Made by a program: the position numbers and the translations under genes
Assembly: GCA_035550215.1 (NCBI GenBank)
Contig: DASZPM010000015.1
Coordinates: 1 to 64,000 of the forward strand
DNA: 64,000 bases
Reading direction: 5' to 3'
Origin: JABDFW01 sp035550215
Lineage (GTDB): Bacteria > Bacteroidota > Bacteroidia > Chitinophagales > Chitinophagaceae
Notes under the pieces: model-generated
What the model saw: only the letters and a program-made list of their open reading frames with translations
What the model was told of the DNA's origin: nothing
The model's database searches: none
Shown: positions 46,003-56,600 of the stretch, in pieces
Numbering within the stretch: position 1 is the first letter of the stretch
Layout: each line of letters begins with the position of its first letter

Positions 46003-46782
46003 CTATTCATAAATAGCCGCGGCCGTTTTTTCAGCGAGGCCTTTAGGCGCCAGCCAGGCAAGCGCTGCGCCCAGCTTATTTACAAAGCCTGTAATAACTT
46101 CTGTTCTGCGCTTAAACATTTTATCCACTGCAATCGCAGCTACATCCGCAGGTTGCATATTGAGTTTTTCAGCGGCTTTCTGCCCTTTTGGCCCAACATT
46201 GGCACGCTTTGGAAAATCAGTATCAGTTGCTCCGGGAGAAATACATGTTACAGAAACATTTGTTTTTTTCATTTCGTAATGTAAAGCCCTTGAGAAGCTG
46301 AGCACAAAAGCCTTTGATGCAGAATAAACAGCCAGGTAAGGCACAGCCTGGTAAGCTGCTGAACTGGCAATATTTAAAATGTACGCCCTGCCTGCATAAC
46401 TTTTTAAAGATGGCAAGAACAAGGCTGTTAGCCGCACCAGCGATAGTACATTTACCTGCAGCATGTTAACGTGGTCGTTGGCAGAATAGTTTTCAAAGAG
46501 ACCGCTTAACCCAAAGCCGGCATTATTAACAAGAATGTTTACGGCGTAATTATTAACAGCACACCAGTTGAATATTAACTGCGGCGTCTCCGGAAGGCTA
46601 AGGTCTGCGGCAAAGTAGTTTGCCTGTATTCCATATTGCTCCCGCAGGGTAGCGCATACATGCTGCAACGCATCTTCACTGCGTGCAGTGAGTAATACAT
46701 TTATTTTGCGCTTTGCGAGTTCAACCGCAATATTTTTGCCTATTCCTTTACTTGCCCCGGTTATTAATGCGAATGACGACAT
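46003..46782 (-). CDS. short-chain dehydrogenase/reductase
   Basis: 259 residues of the classical SDR family: cofactor motif TGASKGIG, NNAG at the strand-4 turn, catalytic Ser in NIASSAAYQAVPY and YSASK for Tyr/Lys. The C-terminal hydrophobic segment (LGAALAWLAPKGLAEKTAAA) is like that of membrane-associated DltE/ketosphinganine-reductase-like SDRs. The substrate is unresolved. A terminator separates it from the upstream PhyH gene. Confidence 0.88.
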   Translation of the reverse strand: MSSFALITGASKGIGKNIAVELAKRKINVLLTARSEDALQHVCATLREQYGIQANYFAADLSLPETPQLIFNWCAVNNYAVNILVNNAGFGLSGLFENYSANDHVNMLQVNVLSLVRLTALFLPSLKSYAGRAYILNIASSAAYQAVPYLAVYSASKAFVLSFSRALHYEMKKTNVSVTCISPGATDTDFPKRANVGPKGQKAAEKLNMQPADVAAIAVDKMFKRRTEVITGFVNKLGAALAWLAPKGLAEKTAAAIYE

Positions 46783-46796
46783 GATGATATTTAAAA

Positions 46797-46823
46797 ATTA
46801 AAAGCCACGTTTATAACGTGGCT
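46797..46823 (-). terminator. terminator of the PhyH dioxygenase gene
   Basis: A perfect 9-bp stem AGCCACGTT / AACGTGGCT with a 3-nt loop. On the minus strand it is followed by TTTTAATTTTT, 35 bp after the PhyH stop and ahead of the SDR gene. Confidence 0.8.
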
Positions 46824-46857
46824 CAAATATAATCTGTTTAGCGGGGTTACATTAATA

Positions 46858-47673
46858 TCAGCGGTTAACTTTTGATGCCAGTTTGTGATAAAACGGCGTT
46901 TTACTTTTATCATGTTTAGGAGCATACTTGCCCGTTATAATGGGTATATACATTACCCTGCGGCGGCTTTTCTCTCCAAAATGCGGCGATTGCTGTACCC
47001 TGTGCCATAACCTGCCGTCATGCACTGAAAGGTCGCCTGAAAACATATCAAACCCAACTTCGCGTTTATCTGCGTTATTGTCAACAAAATATCTTTTTCC
47101 AAACAACAGCTTTATCATGCCTTGTTTGTGTGTGCCGGGTATAACCCTTAAACCGCCGTTTTCAAAAGGGCAGTCATCCAGGTGAATACCCACATTAAGC
47201 ATAGGCATAATTTTTTGACCAAGAAACAGGTCCCGCGGTGCGTCTGTATGCCATCCCATTTGCGAGAACGCGCTGTTGGGCGTACGCACATAATTGTTCA
47301 TTACCAGGCCGTCTTTTTCATTCTCGCCTATGCGTCCTTCGTATGGCTTTAATAATTGGGTCAATAATGACAATCTTTTATCCTGTAACAGTTCGTGTAA
47401 TACGGGGCTGTATTGTGATAGAAAGCAAAGACGCTGTATGGTGGGGTTACCATTTTCGTCTTTCCCATATTTGAGGGGTGTGCCGTTTACTTTTTCCTTT
47501 CCTTCGTTTATCCATTGCTGTTCTATCCTGTGGGCCTCGCTCAAAACAAGCTTCGCATTTTCCCTGCTGATAAAATTCCTGAACACGATTACGCCCTGCT
47601 TATCAAAATAGTCTAATTGCTCATCAGTCAGCCTTTCACCTAAAGTAAAAACGGGTTCTGTGATTTTTTTCAT
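46858..47673 (-). CDS. PhyH-family Fe(II)/2-oxoglutarate dioxygenase
   Basis: 271 residues. The facial triad is H142-x-D144 (GWHTDAPRD) and H224 (GRLWHRVQ). R238/R239 (KSRRRVMYI) is in place to bind 2-oxoglutarate, and ENGGLRVIPGTHKQG is the usual PhyH turn. The substrate is unknown. PhnY, the hydroxylase that feeds PhnZ, belongs to the same fold, so this gene is worth testing for that role, but its neighbours are lipid-type genes, 43 kb from phnZ. Confidence 0.87.
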   Translation of the reverse strand: MKKITEPVFTLGERLTDEQLDYFDKQGVIVFRNFISRENAKLVLSEAHRIEQQWINEGKEKVNGTPLKYGKDENGNPTIQRLCFLSQYSPVLHELLQDKRLSLLTQLLKPYEGRIGENEKDGLVMNNYVRTPNSAFSQMGWHTDAPRDLFLGQKIMPMLNVGIHLDDCPFENGGLRVIPGTHKQGMIKLLFGKRYFVDNNADKREVGFDMFSGDLSVHDGRLWHRVQQSPHFGEKSRRRVMYIPIITGKYAPKHDKSKTPFYHKLASKVNR

Positions 47674-47947
47674 ATTTCCTGTTAGGACTGGGAGTTTTTT
47701 AAAATACCAAGCTACTTGAAAATGACAATATTACAAAATTGCAGTTTTTATATTGATAAATAACCGCTATTTTCTTTTTTAAACCGAACTTAATTTAGCA
47801 TAAAATACTAATGCACAATACAAAAACGGACAAATGAAGTATAAGTTACGTTTTAGTAATGTTCCTTTTTATTTTCTGCAATAAATGATAATTCAATTGT
47901 GCTGCCAGTTATTGTAAAAGATAACTTTCCCCGCTCTTCAACGCCTT

Positions 47948-48601
47948 TTAATGCACGGCATTATCATCATTTAGCCGGTTGCTTTTGTCAACCCCGGCCA
48001 CTTTTAAGCCAAGGTAGCACGCAAGATAAGCAAAGGGGATGGCAAAAACCACATCAATTGTATAATGCACATGCTGTATTAAAACAAACGCCCCTATTAA
48101 CAGGGCTGCTATTAATGCAAATATCCTGTCCGTTGCTTTTTGAAGACACAGGTACATAAGAAATATGGTAGCTGTATGCCCTGAGAAAAAAAGGTCTTTC
48201 GTGATGAAATTATTACCGTAGAATTTACTTAATATAGGATCGGCAAGTATAACCAGGTTTTTGGGGGGATTAAGTGCGGTTACAGAAATAGTAGTTATTC
48301 TGAATGCGCTCAAAAAAAGAAATGACCACAAAAAATTAATAAATATTGCCGGACTTTTCAGTGCCCTGTACGCTATCAGTAACCCGGGCAACCATATACA
48401 AATAAACAAAGGTACAGACACATTGATAGCCGGGATATTGCTTAATACAAAATCATTTAAAACAATGCCCTGCCTTTGCTGAATATGTTCAAAAAAAACT
48501 GGAAAAATAAAAAACAGGACTGCAAGTAATGCAAGCCCTGTTATTAGTTTTATTGTAAAACTGCGGATTGAAATAGCCCTTTTCCAGGTAAGTGGTTTCA
48601 T
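47948..48601 (-). CDS. PAP2-type sphingomyelin-synthase-like membrane protein
   Basis: 217 residues with about six membrane spans. The lipid phosphotransferase/phosphatase motifs are DLFFSGHTATIFL and HVHYTIDVVFA, giving the His-His-Asp triad in the order found in the sphingomyelin synthase (PAP2_C) group. Many Bacteroidota make sphingolipids, so a ceramide head-group transferase or lipid phosphatase is a fair guess (inference). Confidence 0.8.
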   Translation of the reverse strand: MKPLTWKRAISIRSFTIKLITGLALLAVLFFIFPVFFEHIQQRQGIVLNDFVLSNIPAINVSVPLFICIWLPGLLIAYRALKSPAIFINFLWSFLFLSAFRITTISVTALNPPKNLVILADPILSKFYGNNFITKDLFFSGHTATIFLMYLCLQKATDRIFALIAALLIGAFVLIQHVHYTIDVVFAIPFAYLACYLGLKVAGVDKSNRLNDDNAVH

Positions 48602-48737
48602 CTGCCCTATAGTTTCCTTGCGGGTTGCCGGTAAGGATTTAAAAGTTAATGATAAATAATCACAGGATTAAATATACACTTTTAACTATTTGCGGTTGCA
48701 GATTTATTTTCAATGGTTTATAATAAAGGTTTCAGTG

Positions 48738-50642
48738 CTAATAATGCCACCTTACAAATGCCTCCATTGCCGCATAACGGGTAAGGCCGAGAATTGCGTA
48801 AAGGTTTGCCGTATTCGCATTCCGTTCTTCAGCCCGTTGCCAAAATTCCCTGTTGTCTGAGCCCTGGAAGGGCACACTGTCTTTCTGGCTTTGATGTATA
48901 AATATGCCGTAGCGCTTTTTTATTACCTGGTCAGGGCTCATAGGTATTGCCATTTCAATATCAGCAATATCCCACTCCTGCCACGCGCCTTTGTACAGCC
49001 AAACCCAGCAATCCTTTACCCACTCAGCGCCCGAGGCTTTAAGCCTGCGCATGCTTTCAAACACAACGTCAAGACAAACCTTGTGTGTACCATGCGGGTC
49101 AGCAAGGTCGCCCGCACAATATATTTGGTGTGGTTTTATTTCGCTTAACAATTCCATAGTAAGCCTCACATCATCTTCGCCCATAGGCTTCTTTTCAATG
49201 GTGCCTGTTTCATAAAATGGCAGGTTTTGAAAATGGATGTTCTCGTCTTTCAGGCCAACATATTTACAGGTAGCTTTTGCCTCGCATCTTCTTATCAGGC
49301 CTTTTATCGCCCTTATTTCAGGAGTGTCTATCTGGTGTAATTGTTTGGTGGAAAGAAATTTATGTGCCTCTGCAAGAATCTGCCGGCTTTTCTCGTTGTT
49401 CATATCGAACATCTGCTGAAAACCAACTGCGAAATCTATGAACCGGGTAACAAATTCATCTGTAACGGCAATATTACCGCTGGTTTGGTAAGCTACATGT
49501 ACATCATTACCCTGGTCGTGTAACCGCATAAAGGTGCCACCCATGCTTATAATATCATCGTCGGGGTGGGGTGAAAATATTACACATCTTTTAGGGTAAG
49601 GCATGCTCCTTTCCGGGTGGGTGGGTATTACCGAGTCAGGTTTGCCGGCCGGCCACCCTGTAATGCTGTCGCGCAGCAGGTAAAATACCTGGAGGTTAAT
49701 TTCGTACGCATCCCCTTTTTCAACCAGCAAATCGCCCAGCCCGTTTTCGTTGTAGTCGTGCGTGGTAAGGCTTAAAACAGGTTTCTCAAGCTTAAGCGCC
49801 AGGTTTACAACCGCGCGTTTAATAATAGAAGGCGACCATTCAATCTCTCCCGTCAACCAGGGAGATTTAAACCTTGTAAGGTCAGACGCGGCCAGTTCAT
49901 CAAGCACAAAAGTACAGTTGTCGTGCTGCTGCAATATACTTGCCGGCACCTGTTCTGTAACATTACCTTCAACCGATTTAGCAACTATCCCCGCTTTATT
50001 GCCCCATGCCATCAGCAAAATGCGCTTTGATTTCATGATGGTGCTTATACCCATGGTAAGCGCCAGCCGGGGCACTTTGGCAATATTTGAAAACTCCTTG
50101 GCGTTGGCAGTACGCGTGCTGTTGTCAAGGTTAATTATCCTTGTTTTGGAGAAAATGCTTGAGCCGGGCTCATTAAAGCCAATATGGCCGTTGTTACCAA
50201 TACCCAGCACCTGCAGGTCAATTCCGCCGGCATCGGCAATCATTTGTTCATATTCAACGCAATGCTGTTTAGCCTGCTCTTTAGTGAGGTTACCATTGGG
50301 CAGGTGAATATTTGCAGGGTCAATGTCAACATAATCAAACAGGTGGCGGTGCATAAAGCTCCAGTAGCTTTGGCGGGCACTCCGTTCAATGGGAAAATAT
50401 TCATCAAGATTGAAGCTGACAACATTTTTAAAGCTAAGGCCCTCTTCTTTATGCAGCCTTACTAATTCAGCGTACATACTGATAGGGGTAGAGCCTGTGG
50501 CAAGGCCGAGCACACATTTTTCACCAGCTTTTTGTTTTTGACGGATGAGATGCGCTATTTCGGCAGCTACATAGGCCGAGCCGCTTTTTGTGTTTGAAAA
50601 TATCTCAACGTGAATTTTTTCGAACGAGTCAACCATGCTCAT
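48738..50642 (-). CDS. nagB: glucosamine-6-phosphate deaminase with C-terminal PIG-L-like domain
   Basis: 634 residues, about 370 more than a bare NagB. The NagB half (~1-260) has GLATGSTPISMY, FNLDEYFPI, GIGNNGHIGFNEPGS and the sugar-phosphate contacts after it. The C-terminal ~270 residues read RCVIFSPHPDDDIISMGG, the metal motif of PIG-L/LmbE deacetylases. This fusion is typical of Bacteroidota. It converts glucosamine-6-phosphate to fructose-6-phosphate; the second half may deacetylate the substrate (inference). Confidence 0.94.
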   Translation of the reverse strand: MSMVDSFEKIHVEIFSNTKSGSAYVAAEIAHLIRQKQKAGEKCVLGLATGSTPISMYAELVRLHKEEGLSFKNVVSFNLDEYFPIERSARQSYWSFMHRHLFDYVDIDPANIHLPNGNLTKEQAKQHCVEYEQMIADAGGIDLQVLGIGNNGHIGFNEPGSSIFSKTRIINLDNSTRTANAKEFSNIAKVPRLALTMGISTIMKSKRILLMAWGNKAGIVAKSVEGNVTEQVPASILQQHDNCTFVLDELAASDLTRFKSPWLTGEIEWSPSIIKRAVVNLALKLEKPVLSLTTHDYNENGLGDLLVEKGDAYEINLQVFYLLRDSITGWPAGKPDSVIPTHPERSMPYPKRCVIFSPHPDDDIISMGGTFMRLHDQGNDVHVAYQTSGNIAVTDEFVTRFIDFAVGFQQMFDMNNEKSRQILAEAHKFLSTKQLHQIDTPEIRAIKGLIRRCEAKATCKYVGLKDENIHFQNLPFYETGTIEKKPMGEDDVRLTMELLSEIKPHQIYCAGDLADPHGTHKVCLDVVFESMRRLKASGAEWVKDCWVWLYKGAWQEWDIADIEMAIPMSPDQVIKKRYGIFIHQSQKDSVPFQGSDNREFWQRAEERNANTANLYAILGLTRYAAMEAFVRWHY

Positions 50643-50704
50643 AAGATGTATTGTTTTATTGAAGAATTGGTATGGTTAAAAGCAATACTGTAAAAAGCGA
50701 GCGG

Positions 50705-50712
50705 CAAATATA
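50705..50712 (-). promoter_or_regulatory. possible -7 element of nagB
   Basis: The minus strand reads TATATTTG, 62 bp before the nagB start. No clear -33 TTG was found. Confidence 0.4.
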
Positions 50713-50785
50713 ATTTGTAAAGGAAGTACTTTTTAATTTTTTTAAAAAATTAAAAACTAATAATCAATATTAAGGCAGCAAAAAT

Positions 50786-50812
50786 AAAAAGCCCCCTTTA
50801 CGGGAGCTTTTA
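50786..50812 (-). terminator. terminator of the DUF6600 gene
   Basis: An AAAAGC(T)CCC / GGG(G)GCTTTT stem-loop with a T-rich tail on the minus strand, 25 bp after the gene stop. Confidence 0.75.
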
Positions 50813-50836
50813 TAATATAAAAGGGTTTGCTGCTTT

Positions 50837-52129
50837 TTATCCTCTCCGGCCGCCTCTTTGCCTGTCGCCGCTGTTATTATTGACCCTGCTGCGAGATTGC
50901 TGGCTTTGCTGCCTGCTGAAGTCGCGGGACTGTGGCCTGTTAAATTGAGGCTGGCGGTTTTGTTGCTGAAACCGGGGCTGGTACTGCTGCCTCTGTTGAG
51001 AAATATGCTGTTGCTGCACCTGCGGCCGGTATTGTTGCTGGCGGTTATTACTATACGCCATTGTCCTGTCAGGTACAGTTAGCCTGTTATTATTATTCCG
51101 GTTAAAGCCATTCTGCTGCCTGTCACTGTTATGTATTGAACGCCTTTGCTGTGTATTATTTACCGGCGGCTGGTTTTGCCCGGGCTGGTTATTTTGCTGG
51201 GGCCGGCTAAAGCGTTGCTGCTGACCCTGCGGCCTGTTTTGCCCGGGTTGATTAAAATCGTGCCGCTGATTGGGAACATTGTAATGTTGCTGTTGCCTGT
51301 TACCGTTACCAGGCCGTACATTAGGCCTGTACATTTGAATACCACCGCGGTGTACTACTGTAGCGCCCGGCCTTCTTTCGTTGCGTATAGGCATAGCGTT
51401 TATACGGGTATGCGTGTATCTTTCAACGTCGCGCCTGTCGGGCCCGGCAACATACCGTGTATTATGATAAACATTTACCTGATTTATTACAGTGGTATTG
51501 CGAATAATGGTTATGTTCCTGCTCCTGTCAATGCAATAACGGTTAAAATGCCCGCTGGTAATATAAGTGCGGGGGCAGAAGTTCCACCTGTCGGCAGCTA
51601 TATACCCGCCGAAGCCTACACCAATCCCTACACTAATACCCGGGCCTAATGGAGCCCATCCGTAGTAGTCGTCACCTGTGCGCCAGCTAACCCATGCCGG
51701 GGCCCATTCGTAACCGGGTACCCATATCCAGTGGCCGCGAAATGCCCAACGACCATAATGAAATGGCGCCCATCCCCAACTATAATCTGATACCCAGGCC
51801 CATCCTGCATCACTATACGCCCAGTTTCCGTTGGTGTAATAAGGAACGAAAGACGGGTCGTTGCTTGACCATACTTCTCCATATTCGGGGTCATTTTCCC
51901 AGGTACCGTACGGGCTTAATGCATCGTAAAAGGCATTAAAATCAACATCCTGCTGCTCATCCACACTGGCGCCCTGGTCATCAAACTGGTTATCCTGCAC
52001 AGAAGGCTGAGGCTGATTATCGTAATACCCGTCGTCAGACTGGGCACTGGCATATTTTGGGGCACTGCAGGATACTGCCATTATGCCCACCGTAAAAATG
52101 CCTGCTATTGCGTTTAATTTAGCCTTCAT
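50837..52129 (-). CDS. DUF6600-like YXWGXW lipoprotein with low-complexity tail
   Basis: 430 residues with a lipobox Cys at 21 (IMAVSC). Residues ~65-190 are aromatic, with repeated W-x-W/Y motifs (DYSWGWAPFHYGRWAF, GHWIWVPGYEWAPAWVSW). The last ~170 residues are dominated by Gln, Arg, Asn and Pro and look disordered and basic. It is a cell-envelope protein of unknown function; the tail could bind polyanions such as LPS, DNA or RNA (inference). Confidence 0.85.
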   Translation of the reverse strand: MKAKLNAIAGIFTVGIMAVSCSAPKYASAQSDDGYYDNQPQPSVQDNQFDDQGASVDEQQDVDFNAFYDALSPYGTWENDPEYGEVWSSNDPSFVPYYTNGNWAYSDAGWAWVSDYSWGWAPFHYGRWAFRGHWIWVPGYEWAPAWVSWRTGDDYYGWAPLGPGISVGIGVGFGGYIAADRWNFCPRTYITSGHFNRYCIDRSRNITIIRNTTVINQVNVYHNTRYVAGPDRRDVERYTHTRINAMPIRNERRPGATVVHRGGIQMYRPNVRPGNGNRQQQHYNVPNQRHDFNQPGQNRPQGQQQRFSRPQQNNQPGQNQPPVNNTQQRRSIHNSDRQQNGFNRNNNNRLTVPDRTMAYSNNRQQQYRPQVQQQHISQQRQQYQPRFQQQNRQPQFNRPQSRDFSRQQSQQSRSRVNNNSGDRQRGGRRG

Positions 52130-52304
52130 AATTTTTTTATATTAAAGGGTTAATTAATTTATATCACTATCTATGACGAATAAATAACAGCAAGGTTAAT
52201 ACCCTACCTGCAATTTTTTATGATTTTATGAAAGCTTTTACATTTTGCAACAGCGTTGCGGAAGATAGTGCGAAAGAATGACTGCCGGTTTGTAGAAAAG
52301 GAGC

Positions 52305-53627
52305 TTAAAGCTGGAAATGCAGCCTTAACGATACAACATGTACCGGCCCACGGTCTTTATTATAACCGGGATTGTTAATAAATTGATAATCAGGGCTCAT
52401 GAATAAAAAACGTAAAAAATTAAAGGAATAGTAAAACTCTATAATTTGCTCATGGCTATAATTTAGTTTACCGTCGCCTATTAAAAAACCATAACCGCCT
52501 TTGGCCAAATAAGTTTCGTGGTCGCCTGATAACCCGTTTTGAACAAAGGCTAAACCAAGTTCATCATCTTTTCTATTCCATAAGTTACCGTCCAGCATTA
52601 TGCCGGCAGAAACGCTCCTGTCAATTTCTGTAAACGCCCAGGTTTCATTTTTGCCATCGTTCCAGCTACCCTTTACATAATAGTGAAGAAAGCCGCTGTT
52701 CCTGTTCAACGCAAAATAGTAGCCCCATTTGCTTCTTCCGGCCCTGCGGGTTCCAATAATGTCAGGCATTGAGTCAACCGCATTTATTGCTTCGGCATAA
52801 TTTCCCATCCCCGCTTTATTCCAAAATATACCCGCGTGAAAACTGGTGGTTTTTGTATCGGCATCATTAAAAATATTGCTGTTAGCCACTTCCCAAACCA
52901 TCCCCATCGCCTTTGCAGGTTTCCATTCCATATCTAATCCATTGGCCTCCACCGGTACAAATGTGTTGGCGTACCGCAAGGCCCAATTATTGAAAATTGC
53001 CTGCACTACGGCCCCAAAAGTATAGCCGCGGGTATTGGCCGGGTAATCCCACGCGCCATGCCCCATAAGCGCCCAGTTGAGAAACTGGGTTCTTGGGTCA
53101 TGTGCAATTTCTGTGTTACCAAAAAAATCAGTAAGGCTGAATTTGCCTACCACAACGGAGATATATTCTTTATTGGAATACTCTGCCACCTGGTTAATGT
53201 CATCTCCTGTTTGACCCAATTTCTTTGAGAGCGGGAAGCGTTGTTCAACATACAGCCTTGATATATAAGGTTTGGGCTTGGGGTCGCCCACACGGTATAT
53301 CTCACCATTAGGAAACCCGGCAATACCCAGCGTTTTACTTAATCCTTTTCCACCTGCCGCTTCCGGGTTAAAAACAACGTAAGTATGCGGGGCAAATTTA
53401 TATGCTGCAAATATGGTAGCCGTCAGCGATGCTTTTATCGGCTCATGCGGCAAGGTGCTGTTAAGGCCCTGGTAGGGGGAGGAAAAATCAAAATGATATT
53501 GCGGAATAAAGGTTGCCTGAAAGTGGAATGAGATTTTTTTATTTACTCCTGAATCCGCCTGTTGTGCCAGGCTTTTAACATGCAACAACAATCCTATAAG
53601 GGGTAGTATTGAAAGGCTTTTTTTCAT
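52305..53627 (-). CDS. OprB-like carbohydrate-selective porin
   Basis: 440 residues from the ATG at 53627; a TTG nine bases earlier is less likely. A signal peptide ends SLAQ, followed by an alternating amphipathic barrel with OprB-type segments (GKFSLTDFFGNTEIAHDPRTQFLNWAL read in part, and FYYSFNFLRFLFMSPDYQFINNPGY) and a final Leu after VVSLRLHFQL. It sits 70 bp downstream of a giant hybrid sensor kinase, which may control it. Confidence 0.82.
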   Translation of the reverse strand: MKKSLSILPLIGLLLHVKSLAQQADSGVNKKISFHFQATFIPQYHFDFSSPYQGLNSTLPHEPIKASLTATIFAAYKFAPHTYVVFNPEAAGGKGLSKTLGIAGFPNGEIYRVGDPKPKPYISRLYVEQRFPLSKKLGQTGDDINQVAEYSNKEYISVVVGKFSLTDFFGNTEIAHDPRTQFLNWALMGHGAWDYPANTRGYTFGAVVQAIFNNWALRYANTFVPVEANGLDMEWKPAKAMGMVWEVANSNIFNDADTKTTSFHAGIFWNKAGMGNYAEAINAVDSMPDIIGTRRAGRSKWGYYFALNRNSGFLHYYVKGSWNDGKNETWAFTEIDRSVSAGIMLDGNLWNRKDDELGLAFVQNGLSGDHETYLAKGGYGFLIGDGKLNYSHEQIIEFYYSFNFLRFLFMSPDYQFINNPGYNKDRGPVHVVSLRLHFQL

Positions 53628-53697
53628 GCGGCGCAAAAGTAAATAGTTACATATTACTATAACCTTTGCATGGGTTATTTCTTAATACAACAATGTT

Positions 53698-56600
53698 TCA
53701 AAAATCGGCTGAATTACCTTCGCTGTCATTTTTAATCTCTTTACGCAGCTTTGCCCAGTTCTCAATCATTGTTACAAGCTTATTTAACTGTATGGGTTTG
53801 CTTATGTAATCATCCATACCGGCGCTTAGGCAGTCCTGTTTATCTTCTTTGGTAGCGTTAGCCGTCATCGCAATTATAACGGGCTGCGCCTGCTGCTGCC
53901 GGCGAATAATACGGGTAGTTTCCAGGCCATCAATCTCCGGCATTTGCACATCCATAAAAATTACATCAAAATTATCCGCCACTACCTTCTCAAGCACCTG
54001 TTGCCCATCTTCCGCCAGGTGTGGCGCATAACCAAGTTTATTAAGTACATGAATCATTAAACGCTGGTTAATTACATTATCTTCCGCAATTAGTATTTGC
54101 AATGGGTAAAGCTCAGCCAGGTTTGCATGGTTTTTAATATTATTACCGGCATTTGTAACAGCATCCTGCTTTTCCCTTGTTTTAAGTGTATTTATTATAC
54201 ATTTATACAATGCCTGCTGCTTAATAGGCTTATGAAGCACCGCAGTAAATAGTTTTGGGAATTGGCGGGAATGTTCATCGCCTATTGAACTTAACAAAAT
54301 AACCGGCAAATTTGGTTGTGCCTGTTTTATAAGTCTGCTCAGCTCAATGCCATCCATTTCGGGCATGTGCATATCGGTAATTACAAGGTCAAAATGATAG
54401 CCATCCTGTAATTTTTCCAATGCTTCCCTGCCCGACGCCGCCAAAATTGGCACCAGTGCCCAATGCTCAAGCTGGGTGTCTAAAATGCGCCGGTTGGTTG
54501 AATTGTCGTCAACAATTAAAATATGCTTACCGGCTAATTCGGGGTTGTTATAGTGCACATATTTTCGCTGTGGCTGTGCACTTGCTGCGCTGATTATGTT
54601 AAAATGAAATGTCGTACCTTCCCCTACCCTGCTCTCTACTTCAATATCCCCACCCATAAGCATAACAAGCTTTTGGCAAATAACCAGCCCTAGACCGGTA
54701 CCACCATATTTACGGGTGGTTGATGAGTCAACCTGCGAAAATGCTTTAAATAACCTGTGCGCCTTATCTGCCGGTATGCCTATGCCCGTATCGCGAACCT
54801 CGAAACCAATATTCAAATATTCCGTTGAAGGCTGCTCTGCCAGGTGTACCCCAATAAATACTTCCCCTTTATGGGTGAATTTAATGGCATTACCAACAAG
54901 GTTCATTAACACCTGCCGCAGCCTGTGCATATCGCCCACTATTTGAGAAGGCACATTATGGTCAATCTGGTAAACAAGGTCAATGCCATTTTTTGCTGCC
55001 ACGGTGGCAAAAACATCCAGCACTTCTTCAATACAACTCCGCAGGTCAAAATCCTGCTTCTCCAGCTCCATATTGCCCGACTCAATTTTGGAAAAATCAA
55101 GGATGTCATTAATTACCGACATCAGGCTTTCGCCACAACTTTTTATGGTAGTGGCATATTCTTCCTGCTCAGGTGTCAGCTCGGTATCAGCCAGTAATGA
55201 TGACATACCGATTACTCCATTCAGGGGGGTACGTATTTCGTGGCTCATCGTAGCAAGAAAGACGCTTTTCGCGCGGTTGGCGCGTTCTGCTTCCACCCTT
55301 GCTGTCTCCTCGTTTTGTCTTGCCTTTTTTTCCTGTTCAATTGATGTTGCCAACTGTACGGTGCGCTCCCTTACCTGTTTCTCCAGGGATGCTTTTTGTT
55401 GCTGTATTAACCGTAACCTGATTCTGAAAACAGCCACAATGGCAGCAATAAAAGCAATAACTGCGAGGACCCTGAACCACCATGTTTCCCAAAATGGGGG
55501 TGTAATAGTTAAATTAAGCGACAATTGTTTTGCCGACCAGTTACCTTCATTATCCAATCCACGCACTTTGAATATGTAGCTACCGGGGTCAAGATTGGTA
55601 TAATATGCCGTGCGTGCGCTGCCTATTTCGGTCCACTGGTTATCAAATCCTTCCAGCATGTACTGGTACCTTTTTTTGCCGGAAGGGCAGTAATTAAGAG
55701 AAGCAAACTGTAACGCAATAACCGACTGCTTATACGAAATAGTAATGTTTTTTGTTTCTGAAATACTCTGGGTAAGAGGCGACGCGGCGCCTTCTTGCGA
55801 TACACCAACTGATTGATTAAACAACCTGAAATCGGTAAAAACCAGCGGGGGGTCAAATGATATTTTTTTTATGCTGTCAGGATTAAAATAATTAAACCCG
55901 TTATTACCCCCAAAATACATATTGCCGGCGCGGGTTTTACAAAATGCCATTTCTTTAAACTCATCCCCCTGCAGCCCATCGGCCGTTGTAAATTTTTCAA
56001 AAGTATTTTTTTGCGGGTTGAATTTTGTAAGCCCCTTGTTGGTGCTTACCCACAGGTTGTTTTTATCATCCTCTAATATTCCGAATATAATATTGTTGGG
56101 CAGGCCGTTTGCCGTTGTGTATACTTTAAAAGTTTTTGTATCTGGGTCAAAATAATTAAGGCCGGTTGTGGTGGCAATCCATAGCTTTCCATTATTATCT
56201 TCAAATATGGTTTCAAGGCTGTTATCGCTTATGCTGTTTGTATGGTCATCGTGTTTATAATGTATAAACCTGCCGGTGGTACGGTCAAACATATTTAAGC
56301 CGCCGCTTTCGGTTCCAATCCATAACCGTCCTTTGCGGTCTTCAAATATGCTGTACACCTTGTCACTGCTTATACTATAAGGGTCTTTAGGATCATAACG
56401 GTAATGTACAAATTTGTCTTTTGCCGCATCATACAGGTTAAGGCCGTTGCCGTAAGTGCCAATCCAAATATTATTTTCCCTGTCCTGGTAAGTAAACCAC
56501 ACATTGTTGCCGCTAAGGCTGCCGGAATCGGCGGGGTTATTTACATAAGTTTTGAATGTTTTTTTAGCAGGATTATACACTGATAACCCGTCTGCCCAGG

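Noticed and set aside
49762..50307. 181-codon plus-strand ORF opposite nagB
   Set aside because: It is fully antisense to the well-conserved NagB domain and has no recognisable motif.
51146..51649. 167-codon plus-strand ORF opposite the DUF6600 lipoprotein gene
   Set aside because: It arises from the low-complexity tail read backwards.
53634..53641. TACTTTTG (minus strand) as promoter of the OprB-like gene
   Set aside because: It is only 7 bp from the ATG and would give a leaderless message; no -33 element. Probably chance.
54983..55579. 198-codon plus-strand ORF opposite the hybrid kinase
   Set aside because: It is an antisense shadow of the kinase and Y_Y_Y coding region, Ser/Cys-rich with no domain; the opposite frame is strongly conserved in pattern.
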